Part shown: piece by piece, positions 1 to 7,269 of the stretch
Layout: each line of letters starts with the position of its first letter
How positions within the stretch are numbered: the first letter of the stretch is position 1
NCBI GenBank assembly: GCA_023136305.1
Contig: JAGLSF010000031.1
Location: 1-12,047 of the forward strand
Direction of reading: 5' to 3'
DNA from: Spirochaetota bacterium
Lineage (GTDB): Bacteria; Spirochaetota; B62-G9; DRHN01
DNA length: 12,047 bases
Made by a program: the position numbers and the translations under genes
Notes under the pieces: generated by a model
Databases searched by the model: none
What the model was told of the DNA's origin: nothing
What the model saw: the letters and a program-made list of their open reading frames with translations, nothing else

Positions 1-130
1 TACACTATGTATCATCAACCGCCGAAGCGAAGCTTCAATTTCCTCAAATAGGCCGTATGCCAAACAAAGAGTATAGGGTTTTTTCTGAAAATGCAAGCAA
101 ATTTTTACAAAAAACTAAATAATTCTCGAA

Positions 131-184
131 ATATAAGGAATAGTTATCGATTCAGAAAATGTATAAGGAATATTTATCATTCTC
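131..184. repeat. Short direct repeat, two units, 30-bp period
   Basis: TATAAGGAATA occurs at 132-142 and again at 162-172. In both units it is followed, after one differing base, by TTATC and then a near-match ending in ATTC. The units are about 22 bp and roughly 90% alike, allowing one gap. They lie about 155 bp downstream of the leftward promoter. A spacing of about three helical turns would suit a pair of protein-binding sites, but that is inference. Confidence 0.5.
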
Positions 185-338
185 CAGTAAAGAGGTGCCG
201 CCTCCCCCTCCCTTCGGCCCGAGTATTGTATCTCAACGCCCTCGATCGGAACGGCTCCCCTCTCTGAAACAGTGCAGGAATATAGTATCTTTTCGTCAAT
301 CCCGGACGCATTCGTTTGCTGCATCCGAAATTTCGCCA

Positions 339-367
339 ATATTACCACCGAACGGGCACAGTGTCAA
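339..367 (-). promoter_or_regulatory. Near-consensus sigma-70 promoter, leftward
   Basis: Read on the minus strand there is a perfect -35 TTGACA (362-367), a 17-bp spacer and -10 TAATAT (339-344), giving a predicted start near 332. Only two -10 positions differ from TATAAT. It points away from the histidine-kinase remnant, and no clear gene lies downstream inside the window. It may drive a gene beyond the left edge with a long leader, or a small RNA. Confidence 0.55.
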
Positions 368-421
368 GTAAAATATCTATATAAAATAAAACAATATGAG
401 CAGTTGTTTTTACACTTCTTT

Positions 422-634
422 TCACCATTCACCAATATGCCTACCTGTATCCCCTGTTGTTCTTGCGGTCCTTTCCTCGTAGGGCAGATAAATCGAAAAG
501 GTGGTCCCCTTCTCGAGGGCGGTCTCAACGAATATACCGCCTCCAAGCTTGTCGACGATCGAGTAGATGATGGCAAGTCCGAGCCCGTTCCCCACTGAGG
601 ATTTACCCACCTTGGTGGTGAAGCAGGGTAACAA
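422..634 (-). pseudogene. C-terminal remnant of a sensor histidine kinase
   Basis: About 50 of the 70 residues match the last part of a HATPase_c domain: an F-box-like CFTTK (4-8), the G2 box GNGLGL (15-20) in the usual context before IIYSIVDKLGG, and the closing GTTFSIYLP (43-51). A 19-residue tail follows before the stop. Everything before the F box (sensor, HisKA histidine, N box, G1 box) is missing. The frame stays open upstream only to a TAG at 692-694, and its 19 codons (635-691) do not look like kinase sequence. The only start is a TTG without a good ribosome-binding site. It lies 97 bp downstream of gspC on the same strand. A deletion or rearrangement that fused unrelated DNA to the kinase tail is the simplest reading. 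It cannot bind ATP or phosphorylate anything as it stands. Confidence 0.75.
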
Positions 635-731
635 TGCTGTGATAGAGGATGAATCCCAGAAAGAGTATGTACACGGTCTTAAAGAGATGCTCTATCCTCG
701 CCGACGAGGCGATGCTCCCCGGGCAGCGGAC

Positions 732-1610
732 CTATTCCCGGATCTCGAAACCATAGGAAAACATCTGTTTCTTGCGTTCCAGATCAACGGTGATGGAGGA
801 ATCGTCCTTGATGTTTTCCCAGAGTTTGTACATCTGATCAATCTGGTTCAGTTCGTGGCCGTTAACCCGCTTTATGATATCGCCGCTTCGGCCCCCTAGC
901 TCGAAAACGATACTCTCGTTGGGGACACGGATGAGACGCAGCCCCTGCATCTGCCCATTCACCATGTAGGGGCTGATCGCTATCTGCGTCAGTATCTCAT
1001 TGACCTTGCTGAACACCCTGTTCTCCACGTCGCTTCGGCTCATCACCTTCTTGAACTGCTTCGCATTTGCGTAGGTGGAGGAGGTCTCCTGCTTGGGCGC
1101 CGCTGTCCTCACGGTACGGGCCGTTCTGACCGTGTGCTTGTAGTACATGGGGAGCACAGAGGTTGAGAGCCCATCGCTCAAAAAGACCCGCTGCCGTTCG
1201 ATCTTCACCAATTCGTAGCTGTCTATCATTTCGCCCTTTTTGTACATCTGGCTCCTACGCTCACGGGTGCGCCGGATGAGGGCCATCGATTTATTTCCCG
1301 GGAGGATGATGACGCCATTGAGCTCGTACATCTTCAGGAGGGGTGAATCAAATCCCTCCTCTGCGACCTCTCCCTCTTCCAGAGGCCCTACGCTCGGTTG
1401 CCCAAGGAAGAAGAGTGGTGAGCTGAACATGGAGATGTCGTAATCGATTATCGGCTCAGGCCAGCGGGGCTGCTCCTCGGCCCGCTCGACTCTGGACGGC
1501 TGGAGTTCACGGAGAAACCGTCGTTCAACTGCGGTTCCGATGAGCTTTGACGCCTGAAAGAGAATCAGAACGCCGACACCAACGTATAAGAGGTAGAAAA
1601 GTCTCTTCAT
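732..1610 (-). CDS. gspC: Type II secretion system inner-membrane protein GspC
   Basis: GspC links the inner-membrane platform of the type II secretion system to the GspD secretin through the periplasm. The 292-residue product has the expected order: a short cytoplasmic start, one membrane helix (about 5-25), a proline-rich linker (about 40-90), and the homology region (about 92-145, starting YELNGVIILPG, with an RERRSQMYKKGEMI segment) that contacts the secretin. A Ser/Thr/Arg-rich linker (about 158-180) follows, then a C-terminal PDZ-like domain (about 200-290) with GLRLIRVPNES and GDIIKRVNGHEL. The length fits the family. The ATG is followed by a lysine/arginine pair and the helix, as expected; its upstream AAGAAG is a weak ribosome-binding site. 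No gspD follows. The prepilin peptidase lies 66 bp upstream on the same strand, so the two may share a transcript, with an additional possible promoter between them. Confidence 0.85.
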   Translation of the reverse strand: MKRLFYLLYVGVGVLILFQASKLIGTAVERRFLRELQPSRVERAEEQPRWPEPIIDYDISMFSSPLFFLGQPSVGPLEEGEVAEEGFDSPLLKMYELNGVIILPGNKSMALIRRTRERRSQMYKKGEMIDSYELVKIERQRVFLSDGLSTSVLPMYYKHTVRTARTVRTAAPKQETSSTYANAKQFKKVMSRSDVENRVFSKVNEILTQIAISPYMVNGQMQGLRLIRVPNESIVFELGGRSGDIIKRVNGHELNQIDQMYKLWENIKDDSSITVDLERKKQMFSYGFEIRE

Positions 1611-1633
1611 GTTCTTCTTATCGGTATGCCCCT

Positions 1634-1662
1634 ATTATAAAACGAGGACAAACATCTGATCA
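1634..1662 (-). promoter_or_regulatory. Possible gspC promoter
   Basis: In the gap between the prepilin peptidase stop and gspC the minus strand has a perfect -10 TATAAT (1634-1639). The hexamer 17 bp upstream (1657-1662) is TGATCA, a poor -35. The start would fall about 20 bp before the gspC ATG. This is plausible as an internal promoter, but the -35 leaves it uncertain. Confidence 0.35.
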
Positions 1663-1676
1663 CGACATTCCCACAC

Positions 1677-2426
1677 CTAAATCTTACTATAAAATGCTAA
1701 AATTTCAATACAAACACCCAGGGCTACAAAGGGCATCAGGGGGAATTTGAACTCCCTGTCCACTCTTTTCAGGGAAATGAGCAGAACGCCGGTTATGAGC
1801 CCGAGGATGGACGAAAACATGAGGATGCGAATGATGCTGTAGAGCCCGAAGTAAAGCGCCGTACCGGGCAGTATGCATAGATCGCCGACGCCGAGCGTTC
1901 TCCTTCTCTTCATCAGATAGAGTATGAGCACGCTCAGGGAGAGAAGCCCCAGGCAGAGCCCGAAACCGTACAGTGATTCAACCACTCCGTGGGCGGTGAG
2001 CCCTCTTAATGAGAGAATGAGCGAGGCAAGCCCCCCCGCATAGACAGCCGCAATATCGCCTACCGAAACCGAGCCTGTATCGATGTCGACCAGTGCGAGA
2101 TAGAGGAGCAGGGAGATGAGATAGGCGTATATGAAAAAGGGCGGGTTAATGCCGACAACCCGGTACAGGGCGAGGTAGAGTATGGGTGTCACGATCTCGA
2201 CGATGAAGAACCGTACCGGAATGCTGTACCCGCAGGTTCGGCAGCGTCCCCTGAGGGCGAGGTAGCTCACCACAGGGACGAGCTCAAAAGCCCTGAGCCT
2301 CCGCATGCAGGAAGGGCAGAAGGAGGGCGGCGTCAGCATGGAGATCTTCAGCGGTACACGGTATGAGAGGCTTACGAGAAAACTCGATATGGCAAGCCCG
2401 ACGAGTATGAGATAGAGCTCTATCAA
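1677..2426 (-). CDS. gspO: Type 4 prepilin peptidase (GspO/PilD family)
   Basis: This is a polytopic inner-membrane aspartic protease that cleaves, and in many relatives N-methylates, type IV pilins and type II pseudopilins. The 249 residues contain the N-terminal cytoplasmic zinc motif C37-x2-C40 ... C62-x2-C65, followed by about seven hydrophobic segments. The catalytic aspartates are D114 in ALVDIDT and D182 in GVGD, the family's GxGD motif. FPLMPFVALG (228-237) stands where most members have PFGPFLALG. Divergent points: the N-terminus reads SSFLVSLSYRVP instead of the usual GSFLNVVIYRLP, and the LPD after the first aspartate is replaced. The start appears to be TTG (2424-2426) with AGGAA 7 bp upstream; the next Met is residue 30, too late. 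It lies just upstream of gspC, supporting a type II secretion role, but it could also serve pili. Confidence 0.85.
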   Translation of the reverse strand: MIELYLILVGLAISSFLVSLSYRVPLKISMLTPPSFCPSCMRRLRAFELVPVVSYLALRGRCRTCGYSIPVRFFIVEIVTPILYLALYRVVGINPPFFIYAYLISLLLYLALVDIDTGSVSVGDIAAVYAGGLASLILSLRGLTAHGVVESLYGFGLCLGLLSLSVLILYLMKRRRTLGVGDLCILPGTALYFGLYSIIRILMFSSILGLITGVLLISLKRVDREFKFPLMPFVALGVCIEILAFYSKI

Positions 2427-2471
2427 GGAATGTTCCTAACAGCGTACTGCAAAATTCTTGTCCATCATAAT

Positions 2472-2563
2472 TGGGGTGAATAGTCGAGTTTCCAACCCTT
2501 CAACAAAGAGAATCATATATTTTTCTCAAATGATCATAGTGCTGGCGAACGAAGTTCGCCCTA
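2472..2563. repeat. MITE-like intergenic repeat, short copy
   Basis: This about 92-bp element lies between purQ and the prepilin peptidase. Its left arm (2474-2550) matches 10081-10156 with 12 mismatches and one gap over 77 positions. It ends with GTTCGCCCTA, as does the second copy. Instead of the long core it closes directly as a hairpin: GGCGAAC (2544-2550), loop GAA, GTTCGCC (2554-2560). The left boundary reads TGGGGTGAA where the other copy has TAGGGTGAA. The hairpin begins 8 bp beyond the purQ stop but has no following U-run, so it does not look like an intrinsic terminator. Confidence 0.75.
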
Positions 2564-2568
2564 ATGAT

Positions 2569-3399
2569 TTAGCTTGCATACTCAAAGGCGTTTCGGAAGA
2601 TGGCATGCCCGTCACCCTTGGTGGGGAGCTCCTCACCGCACCGGTTCGCCCGTTCTCTCATCCCCGTCCAGTCGGGAAAGTGGTACAGGGTCATTGCCGC
2701 TTCCGGGTGCGGCATGAGGCCGAACACCCTGCCCGTGGGATCGCAGATCCCGGCGATTGCGTTCTGAGAGCCGTTCGGGTTCTGCGGAAAGGACTGTGTC
2801 GGTTTTCCTTCACGATCACAGTACCTGATGCAGACATGCCGGTTCTGCTCGAGGCCCTGGAGCAGCTCCTCATCGGGAACGAGGAGCCGTCCCTCGCCGT
2901 GGCGTACAGGAAGCCTGATCCTCCCAAGACCACGGGTGAATATGGAGGGGTTGTCCTGCTGGGTGACGAGCTCAACCCACCGGTTGATGAAGTATCCCTC
3001 GCGGTTGGGGGCAAGGGTCACCTGCTGCTCACCGTAGCTGTTTTCAATGGCCGGCAAGATGCCGAGCCTCACGAGAATCTGAAACCCGTTGCAAATCCCA
3101 AGCACGAGGCCGTCTCGCTCCACATACTCCATGAAGGTCTCGTAGAGCCGCCCGCCGTTCTCAGACCGGGAGAAGCGGATCTTTGATGAGTAGGCCACTC
3201 CGGACCCCAGATCATCGCCGTAGGAGAAGCCGCCGGGAAATACCACGAGCCTGTAGTCGAAGAGCCCCTCAGGCTTTACCAACACGTCGTTCAGGTGAAG
3301 GCGGTAAGCCTTGAAGCCGACGGTGTCGCAGGCATGGGTGGTCTCGTAATCGCAGTTGATGCCGTAACCGGTCAGTATGAGTGCCCTTGGTTTTGCCAT
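2569..3399 (-). CDS. purQ: Phosphoribosylformylglycinamidine synthase, glutaminase subunit PurQ
   Basis: PurQ hydrolyses glutamine and passes ammonia to PurL, which converts FGAR to FGAM in step 4 of de novo purine synthesis. The 276-residue protein is a class I glutamine amidotransferase: the oxyanion strand FPGGFSYGDDLGSG (54-67), the nucleophile elbow GICNGFQ with catalytic C103, and the His/Glu pair in MPHPEA (H231, E233). It is longer than the roughly 230-residue PurQ of Bacillus-type systems and resembles the glutaminase domain fused to the C-terminus of large PurL proteins. The ATG lies 12 bp after the purL stop with only a weak AGAAGA in front, so translation is probably coupled to purL. 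All catalytic residues are present. Confidence 0.95.
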   Translation of the reverse strand: MAKPRALILTGYGINCDYETTHACDTVGFKAYRLHLNDVLVKPEGLFDYRLVVFPGGFSYGDDLGSGVAYSSKIRFSRSENGGRLYETFMEYVERDGLVLGICNGFQILVRLGILPAIENSYGEQQVTLAPNREGYFINRWVELVTQQDNPSIFTRGLGRIRLPVRHGEGRLLVPDEELLQGLEQNRHVCIRYCDREGKPTQSFPQNPNGSQNAIAGICDPTGRVFGLMPHPEAAMTLYHFPDWTGMRERANRCGEELPTKGDGHAIFRNAFEYAS

Positions 3400-3411
3400 G
3401 GTTGTCTTCTG

Positions 3412-6405
3412 CTACCCCTTCTCCATCCCCAGCAGCCGGTAGAGGGACTCCCGGAAACAGCGGGTGATCTCCTCTACTGCAAGCGAGGCCAGGCTTTTCT
3501 CTCCTTCCCTGACCTCGAGAGTAGAATCCCCTGTAACAGTGCCGACCTTCACAACAGGCAGCTCGCCGACAATGGAAAAAAATCGCTTCTCATTCTTCGG
3601 ATCAAGGCTCACCACAAACCTCCCGGCCGATTCGGAAAAGAGGGCCTCCTCCACAGACAGTCCGCTCTCCCCCAAAAGCGTCGACAGGTCAGCAGCCGCC
3701 CCGAGGCCGCCGCCGATGCAGGATTCCATGAGTGCGACGGCAAGCCCCCCCTCGGAGAGGTCATGTCCGCTCGCCAGGAGCCCCTGCCTGACGAGCTCGT
3801 GATACACCCTGTACAGCTTTAAATTGGCATCCCTATGCACCTTCGGAACGCTCCCCGATGTGCCGCCGTACATGCGGTAGAAGAGCGACTGTCCAAGCTC
3901 CCTTCGGGTCAGTCCAAGCAGGTACAGGCTGTCGCCCGGACACTTGAAATCGGAGGTAACGCACATGCGTATATCGGGTACAATACCGATCGCGGAGACG
4001 AGTATGGTGGGGAGCACGCTTACCTTGTGCTCGCCGATCTTGTAGTCGTTCTTCATGCTGTCCTTGCCCGATATGAAGGGCGTTCCGTAGGCCACCGCCG
4101 TATCGTGGCACCCTCGTACCGCCCGCACCAGCTGTGCCAGCTTGTGTCTCCCGTCCGGGGTCTTCGCATGGTCATACACCGGATCGGGCCAGCAGAAGTT
4201 GTCTAGCAGGGCGATGCGGTCCGGGTCAGCTCCCACACTGACAGCGTTTCGTATGGCCTCGTCAACCACGTTCGCCGCCATGTGATAGGTGTCGATTTCT
4301 GAATAGAAGGGATTGATGCCCGCGGCAAGCGCGAAACCTCGGTAGCTGCCTGCCACAGGCGCAATGACACCGCCGTCCGAGGGACCAGCCTCGTCAGCGC
4401 CGATGAGAGGCTTGAGCACCGCATTCCCACCCACCTCGTGATCGTAGCGCCTGATGATGGGCTCCCTGCTGCAGGTGTTCAGATCGGAAATCATCTCCAT
4501 GAATACATGCTCCAGGGGTTTGCCGGTTGAAGGGGCATTCTCCGCAAGTTTTGGAGGGTCCCACCGGGCATCCAGCGTCATGGGTATGCTGCTATGGAGA
4601 AAGGACAATTCGAGATAACAGACAGTCCTACCCTCACAGGTCACGTGAAAGTACCCGGTATCGGTAAACTTCCCCATGGGAAGGGCAAGCACATCACGCC
4701 TTCGGGCAAGCTCCAGGAAGTCGTCAAGATTGTCGGGAGGCACGGCGAGGGTCATGCGTTCCTGCGCCTCGGACAGCAGAATCTCCCAGGGATCGAGGCC
4801 AGGGTACTTGAGCGGCGCCTTCTCGAGCTCCAGATAGGCACCGCCGGCAAGCTGGGCCATCTCGCCCACCGACGACGAGAGCCCTCCCGCCCCGTTGTCC
4901 GTGATCGCCCGGTAGAGCAGGCGGTCCCGCGCCTCGACGATCATGTCGAGCATCTTCTTCTGCGTGATGGGATCACCGATCTGCACCGCCTGTACCGGGG
5001 AGCTCTCCGAGATCTCCTCGCTCGAGAAGGTGGCGCCGTGAATGCCGTCCTTGCCGATGCGGCCGCCGGTCATGACGATGATGTCACCCGGACGCGCCTC
5101 CTTTACATGGGAAGGCGCTCCCCTGATTGAGCGGGGCATGATGCCCACCGAGCCGCAGAACACGAGGGGCTTGCCGCGATAGGAGTCGTTAAAGATAACA
5201 GCGCCGTTTATCGTCGGGATGCCGCACTTGTTCCCGCCGTCCTCAATGCCCTTGACCACCCCCTCCATGACGCGCTTCGGGTGCATCATGCGCGGGGGAA
5301 GCTCGCCCTCCATGGTGGGGTCACCGAAGCAGAGCACGTCGGTGTGGGCGATGAGGCGCGAGCCCAGGCCTGTGCCGGCGGGGTCACGGTCGCATCCCAC
5401 GATGCCGGTGATCGAACCGCCGTAGGGATCGAGGGCCGACGGTGAGTTGTGGGTCTCGACCTTGAAGGCGAGATTATACCGGTCATTGAATTCAATCACA
5501 CCCGCATTGTCCTCGAACACGGAAACGAGGAAATTCTTGCGCTCAGCGATTTTTTCTGTTGCACCACGAATATAGGTCTTGAACAGAGAGCGAACGGTCT
5601 CCCTCTTCCCGCCCTCGCGGTAGGCGATGGTGGCGTTGAATATCTTGTGCTTGCAGTGCTCGGACTGGGTCTGGGCAAAGGCCTCCAGCTCCACATCGGT
5701 AGGCAAGGCGCCAAGGCCCACCCTTATCCGTGCCTCAATAACATCATCACGCTCGTAGTAGGAACGAAAGTATTTCATCTCATCAAGGGTCAGGGCGAGG
5801 GTGCGCTCATCGGAAATCGACTTGAGCGTCTCGTCGGGAACGCGGAGGTCGATCTCCTCGGTTTGCGGGCTGTAGTCCTCGATATAGTGCCTCTCCCTGA
5901 CCGGGAACCCGCCATGCGCCCTGTACTCATCGAAGCCCAGTATATCTATCTCCTCGATGAGGCTGTTGTAGAGGATCTCTTCCCCGATCCTTTCTACCTG
6001 CTCCCGCTCCAGGGCAGCGTCGATGAGGTACTGTGTGGACTTGTAAACCCGGCTCCCGTTTTCCTCCCCCGTCATCATGGAGAGCACCTCGGTGGCGGTA
6101 TGTCCCACGTTGTCGGTAACCCCGAGCTTGAAGGAAACCTCGGCGGCCCAGCTGAAGGGGGGAAGCTTCAATCCAACCGGAGAGTCAACTGAATACATGG
6201 AAAGGACAGGATCGCACAACACTTCGGAGGCGAATGTGCCAATCTGCTCATCGGAAAGATCGGAGTACACCGTATACACGGTCACGGTCCGCACACCCTG
6301 CACCCTGTATCCCAGTGTGGATTCAATCTCCCACGCAGTGTGATGACCGGAGGGGTCTTCGCGATCGGGTTTTATGCTGATTTCAATCCTGCTGTATCGC
6401 ACCAT
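3412..6405 (-). CDS. purL: Phosphoribosylformylglycinamidine synthase, large subunit PurL
   Basis: PurL is the ATP-dependent synthetase that makes FGAM from FGAR using ammonia from PurQ. At 997 residues it is longer than the small PurL type (about 740) but lacks the glutaminase domain of the large fused type (about 1300). PurL plus the adjacent PurQ add up to the fused length. The first 78 residues look like a built-in PurS-like domain (IEISIKP ... VYTVYSDLSDEQI ... CDPV), so no separate purS is needed. Further motifs: QTQSEHCKHKIFNA (245-258, probable catalytic H250), FKVETHNSPSALDPYGG (314-330), GDPTMEGELPPRMMHPK (361-377), ITDNGAGGLSSSVGEMA (501-517), SEAQERM (545-551), and GKDSMKND in the second AIRS-like half. 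THNSP stands where many PurLs have THNHP; I recall this variant from deltaproteobacterial-style PurLs. The ATG is preceded by GGGGAGGGG, a strong ribosome-binding site. The upstream oxidoreductase ends 68 bp away with no terminator seen, so read-through is possible. Confidence 0.96.
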   Translation of the reverse strand: MVRYSRIEISIKPDREDPSGHHTAWEIESTLGYRVQGVRTVTVYTVYSDLSDEQIGTFASEVLCDPVLSMYSVDSPVGLKLPPFSWAAEVSFKLGVTDNVGHTATEVLSMMTGEENGSRVYKSTQYLIDAALEREQVERIGEEILYNSLIEEIDILGFDEYRAHGGFPVRERHYIEDYSPQTEEIDLRVPDETLKSISDERTLALTLDEMKYFRSYYERDDVIEARIRVGLGALPTDVELEAFAQTQSEHCKHKIFNATIAYREGGKRETVRSLFKTYIRGATEKIAERKNFLVSVFEDNAGVIEFNDRYNLAFKVETHNSPSALDPYGGSITGIVGCDRDPAGTGLGSRLIAHTDVLCFGDPTMEGELPPRMMHPKRVMEGVVKGIEDGGNKCGIPTINGAVIFNDSYRGKPLVFCGSVGIMPRSIRGAPSHVKEARPGDIIVMTGGRIGKDGIHGATFSSEEISESSPVQAVQIGDPITQKKMLDMIVEARDRLLYRAITDNGAGGLSSSVGEMAQLAGGAYLELEKAPLKYPGLDPWEILLSEAQERMTLAVPPDNLDDFLELARRRDVLALPMGKFTDTGYFHVTCEGRTVCYLELSFLHSSIPMTLDARWDPPKLAENAPSTGKPLEHVFMEMISDLNTCSREPIIRRYDHEVGGNAVLKPLIGADEAGPSDGGVIAPVAGSYRGFALAAGINPFYSEIDTYHMAANVVDEAIRNAVSVGADPDRIALLDNFCWPDPVYDHAKTPDGRHKLAQLVRAVRGCHDTAVAYGTPFISGKDSMKNDYKIGEHKVSVLPTILVSAIGIVPDIRMCVTSDFKCPGDSLYLLGLTRRELGQSLFYRMYGGTSGSVPKVHRDANLKLYRVYHELVRQGLLASGHDLSEGGLAVALMESCIGGGLGAAADLSTLLGESGLSVEEALFSESAGRFVVSLDPKNEKRFFSIVGELPVVKVGTVTGDSTLEVREGEKSLASLAVEEITRCFRESLYRLLGMEKG

Positions 6406-6473
6406 GCATTTCCCCTCCCCAGAAAATTAACTCACTGTATGGACGAGCAACCGAAAGCTGATGATAGGGGTAC

Positions 6474-7112
6474 CTAGTTCACCGCGTCGAGTATCTTCTG
6501 CACATAGGCCTTCTCGGGCACCGCCCCTTCGATAAAATTCTTTTCATTGATCACACTACGCGGGACTCCCGCCACACTGAACTTCTGGGCAAGGTGGGGA
6601 AACTCGATCGCCTCGACCATATCGCTGGTAATCTGCTTTGACACATAGGCAAGGCGGTGGGCAAGTATGACCGATTTTGGACAGTAGGGGCAGGTCGGCG
6701 TCACGAACACCTGTATGTATACAGGCCTGTCGAGCTTTTCGATCTTCGAGACAGTATCGTCCGAGAGCTCATGCTTACCCGTTGAAACGGTGCGAATGGC
6801 ATCGAGTAGTGACACGAATTCATACCCGCTTGGTATGCCGAAAAATCGAATCCCTAAATCCTCACCATCGGCAGTCACAACCAGCGCCGGTATCTTGTCG
6901 ACTCCGTACCTTCTGTTGAGCTCTTCACTGTTCTCGAAGGCATGGACCTCATGGCTAATTTTGTCTGAAAGTCCTGCAGTATCCTCCGCAAGCTCGACAT
7001 TCTGTGCACAGTAGGTACACTCCATCTCCTGCGTGAAGGTGACGAGCGTTACCTTTTTATCCAGTTCTCCAAGAACCTTCTTCGACTTTTCAGCAGTTTT
7101 CTCATCGAGCAT
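6474..7112 (-). CDS. Protein disulfide oxidoreductase with two thioredoxin folds
   Basis: This 212-residue protein has two tandem thioredoxin/glutaredoxin-type domains, each with its own redox motif: CTYC (32-35) in the N-terminal half and CPYC (141-144) in the C-terminal half. Each also has the cis-proline loop opposite the active site, KIPAL (P75) and GVPRS (P184). This is the layout of the PDO/glutaredoxin-like family first studied in Pyrococcus (CQYC and CPYC there), which reduces or forms disulfides in cytoplasmic proteins. There is no signal peptide, so it should be cytoplasmic. The start ATG has AAGGAGG with about 9 bp spacing. A promoter lies about 90 bp upstream (7200-7229). The electron donor, usually a thioredoxin-reductase-like flavoprotein, is not in the window. 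Both CXXC pairs are intact. Confidence 0.88.
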   Translation of the reverse strand: MLDEKTAEKSKKVLGELDKKVTLVTFTQEMECTYCAQNVELAEDTAGLSDKISHEVHAFENSEELNRRYGVDKIPALVVTADGEDLGIRFFGIPSGYEFVSLLDAIRTVSTGKHELSDDTVSKIEKLDRPVYIQVFVTPTCPYCPKSVILAHRLAYVSKQITSDMVEAIEFPHLAQKFSVAGVPRSVINEKNFIEGAVPEKAYVQKILDAVN

Positions 7113-7199
7113 GCTCCCGTGCCTCCTTTTTCATCGTACGGATTGAAGGAATAAGAGTCCGCTGCGCTTCATCCTTCATGCACTGAAATCATGTGCCCT

Positions 7200-7229
7200 A
7201 TTATACTAGGCTGAAAAAAGAAATGTAAA
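7200..7229 (-). promoter_or_regulatory. Sigma-70 promoter for the disulfide oxidoreductase gene
   Basis: On the minus strand there is -35 TTTACA (7224-7229), an 18-bp spacer and a perfect -10 TATAAT (7200-7205). The predicted start is about 80 bp before the ATG at 7112. It lies in the gap after the AIM24-family gene, so the oxidoreductase, and perhaps purL-purQ behind it, can be transcribed independently of that gene. Confidence 0.6.
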
Positions 7230-7269
7230 GACCGATAGTGTGCAAAAGGCTTTCAAACACCCGGAGGCA

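Larger units (their letters stand above)
1..421. other. Intergenic region without a convincing gene
   Basis: This stretch lies beyond the histidine-kinase stub and is AT-rich between about 60 and 180. I see a strong leftward promoter (339-367), a direct repeat (131-184), a weaker leftward -10-like TATACT (70-75), a small GAAGC/GCTTC hairpin (24-36) and a G-rich run on the minus strand (about 195-218). A minus-strand open frame of 77 codons (115-348) opens with GTG inside the promoter; its first ATG is at 322-324, with no Shine-Dalgarno and no recognisable domain. Its codons are not implausible, so a tiny gene cannot be ruled out, but I do not call one. No gene start is seen at the left edge, so the promoter may serve a gene outside the window or a small RNA. 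Confidence 0.6.

Noticed and set aside
115..348. 77-codon open frame on the minus strand
   Set aside because: It begins with GTG inside the promoter spacer, has no ribosome-binding site before its first ATG and no recognisable motif; noted only as a possibility.
2544..2560. Hairpin as an intrinsic terminator for purLQ
   Set aside because: No U-run follows the stem on the minus strand; it is better explained as part of the dispersed repeat.
2458..3186. Long plus-strand open frame (242 codons)
   Set aside because: It lies almost entirely opposite purQ, whose catalytic motifs are unmistakable, and its translation shows no family features.
5449..6192. Long plus-strand open frame (247 codons)
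   Set aside because: It is antisense to the N-terminal part of purL and reflects codon bias of that gene.
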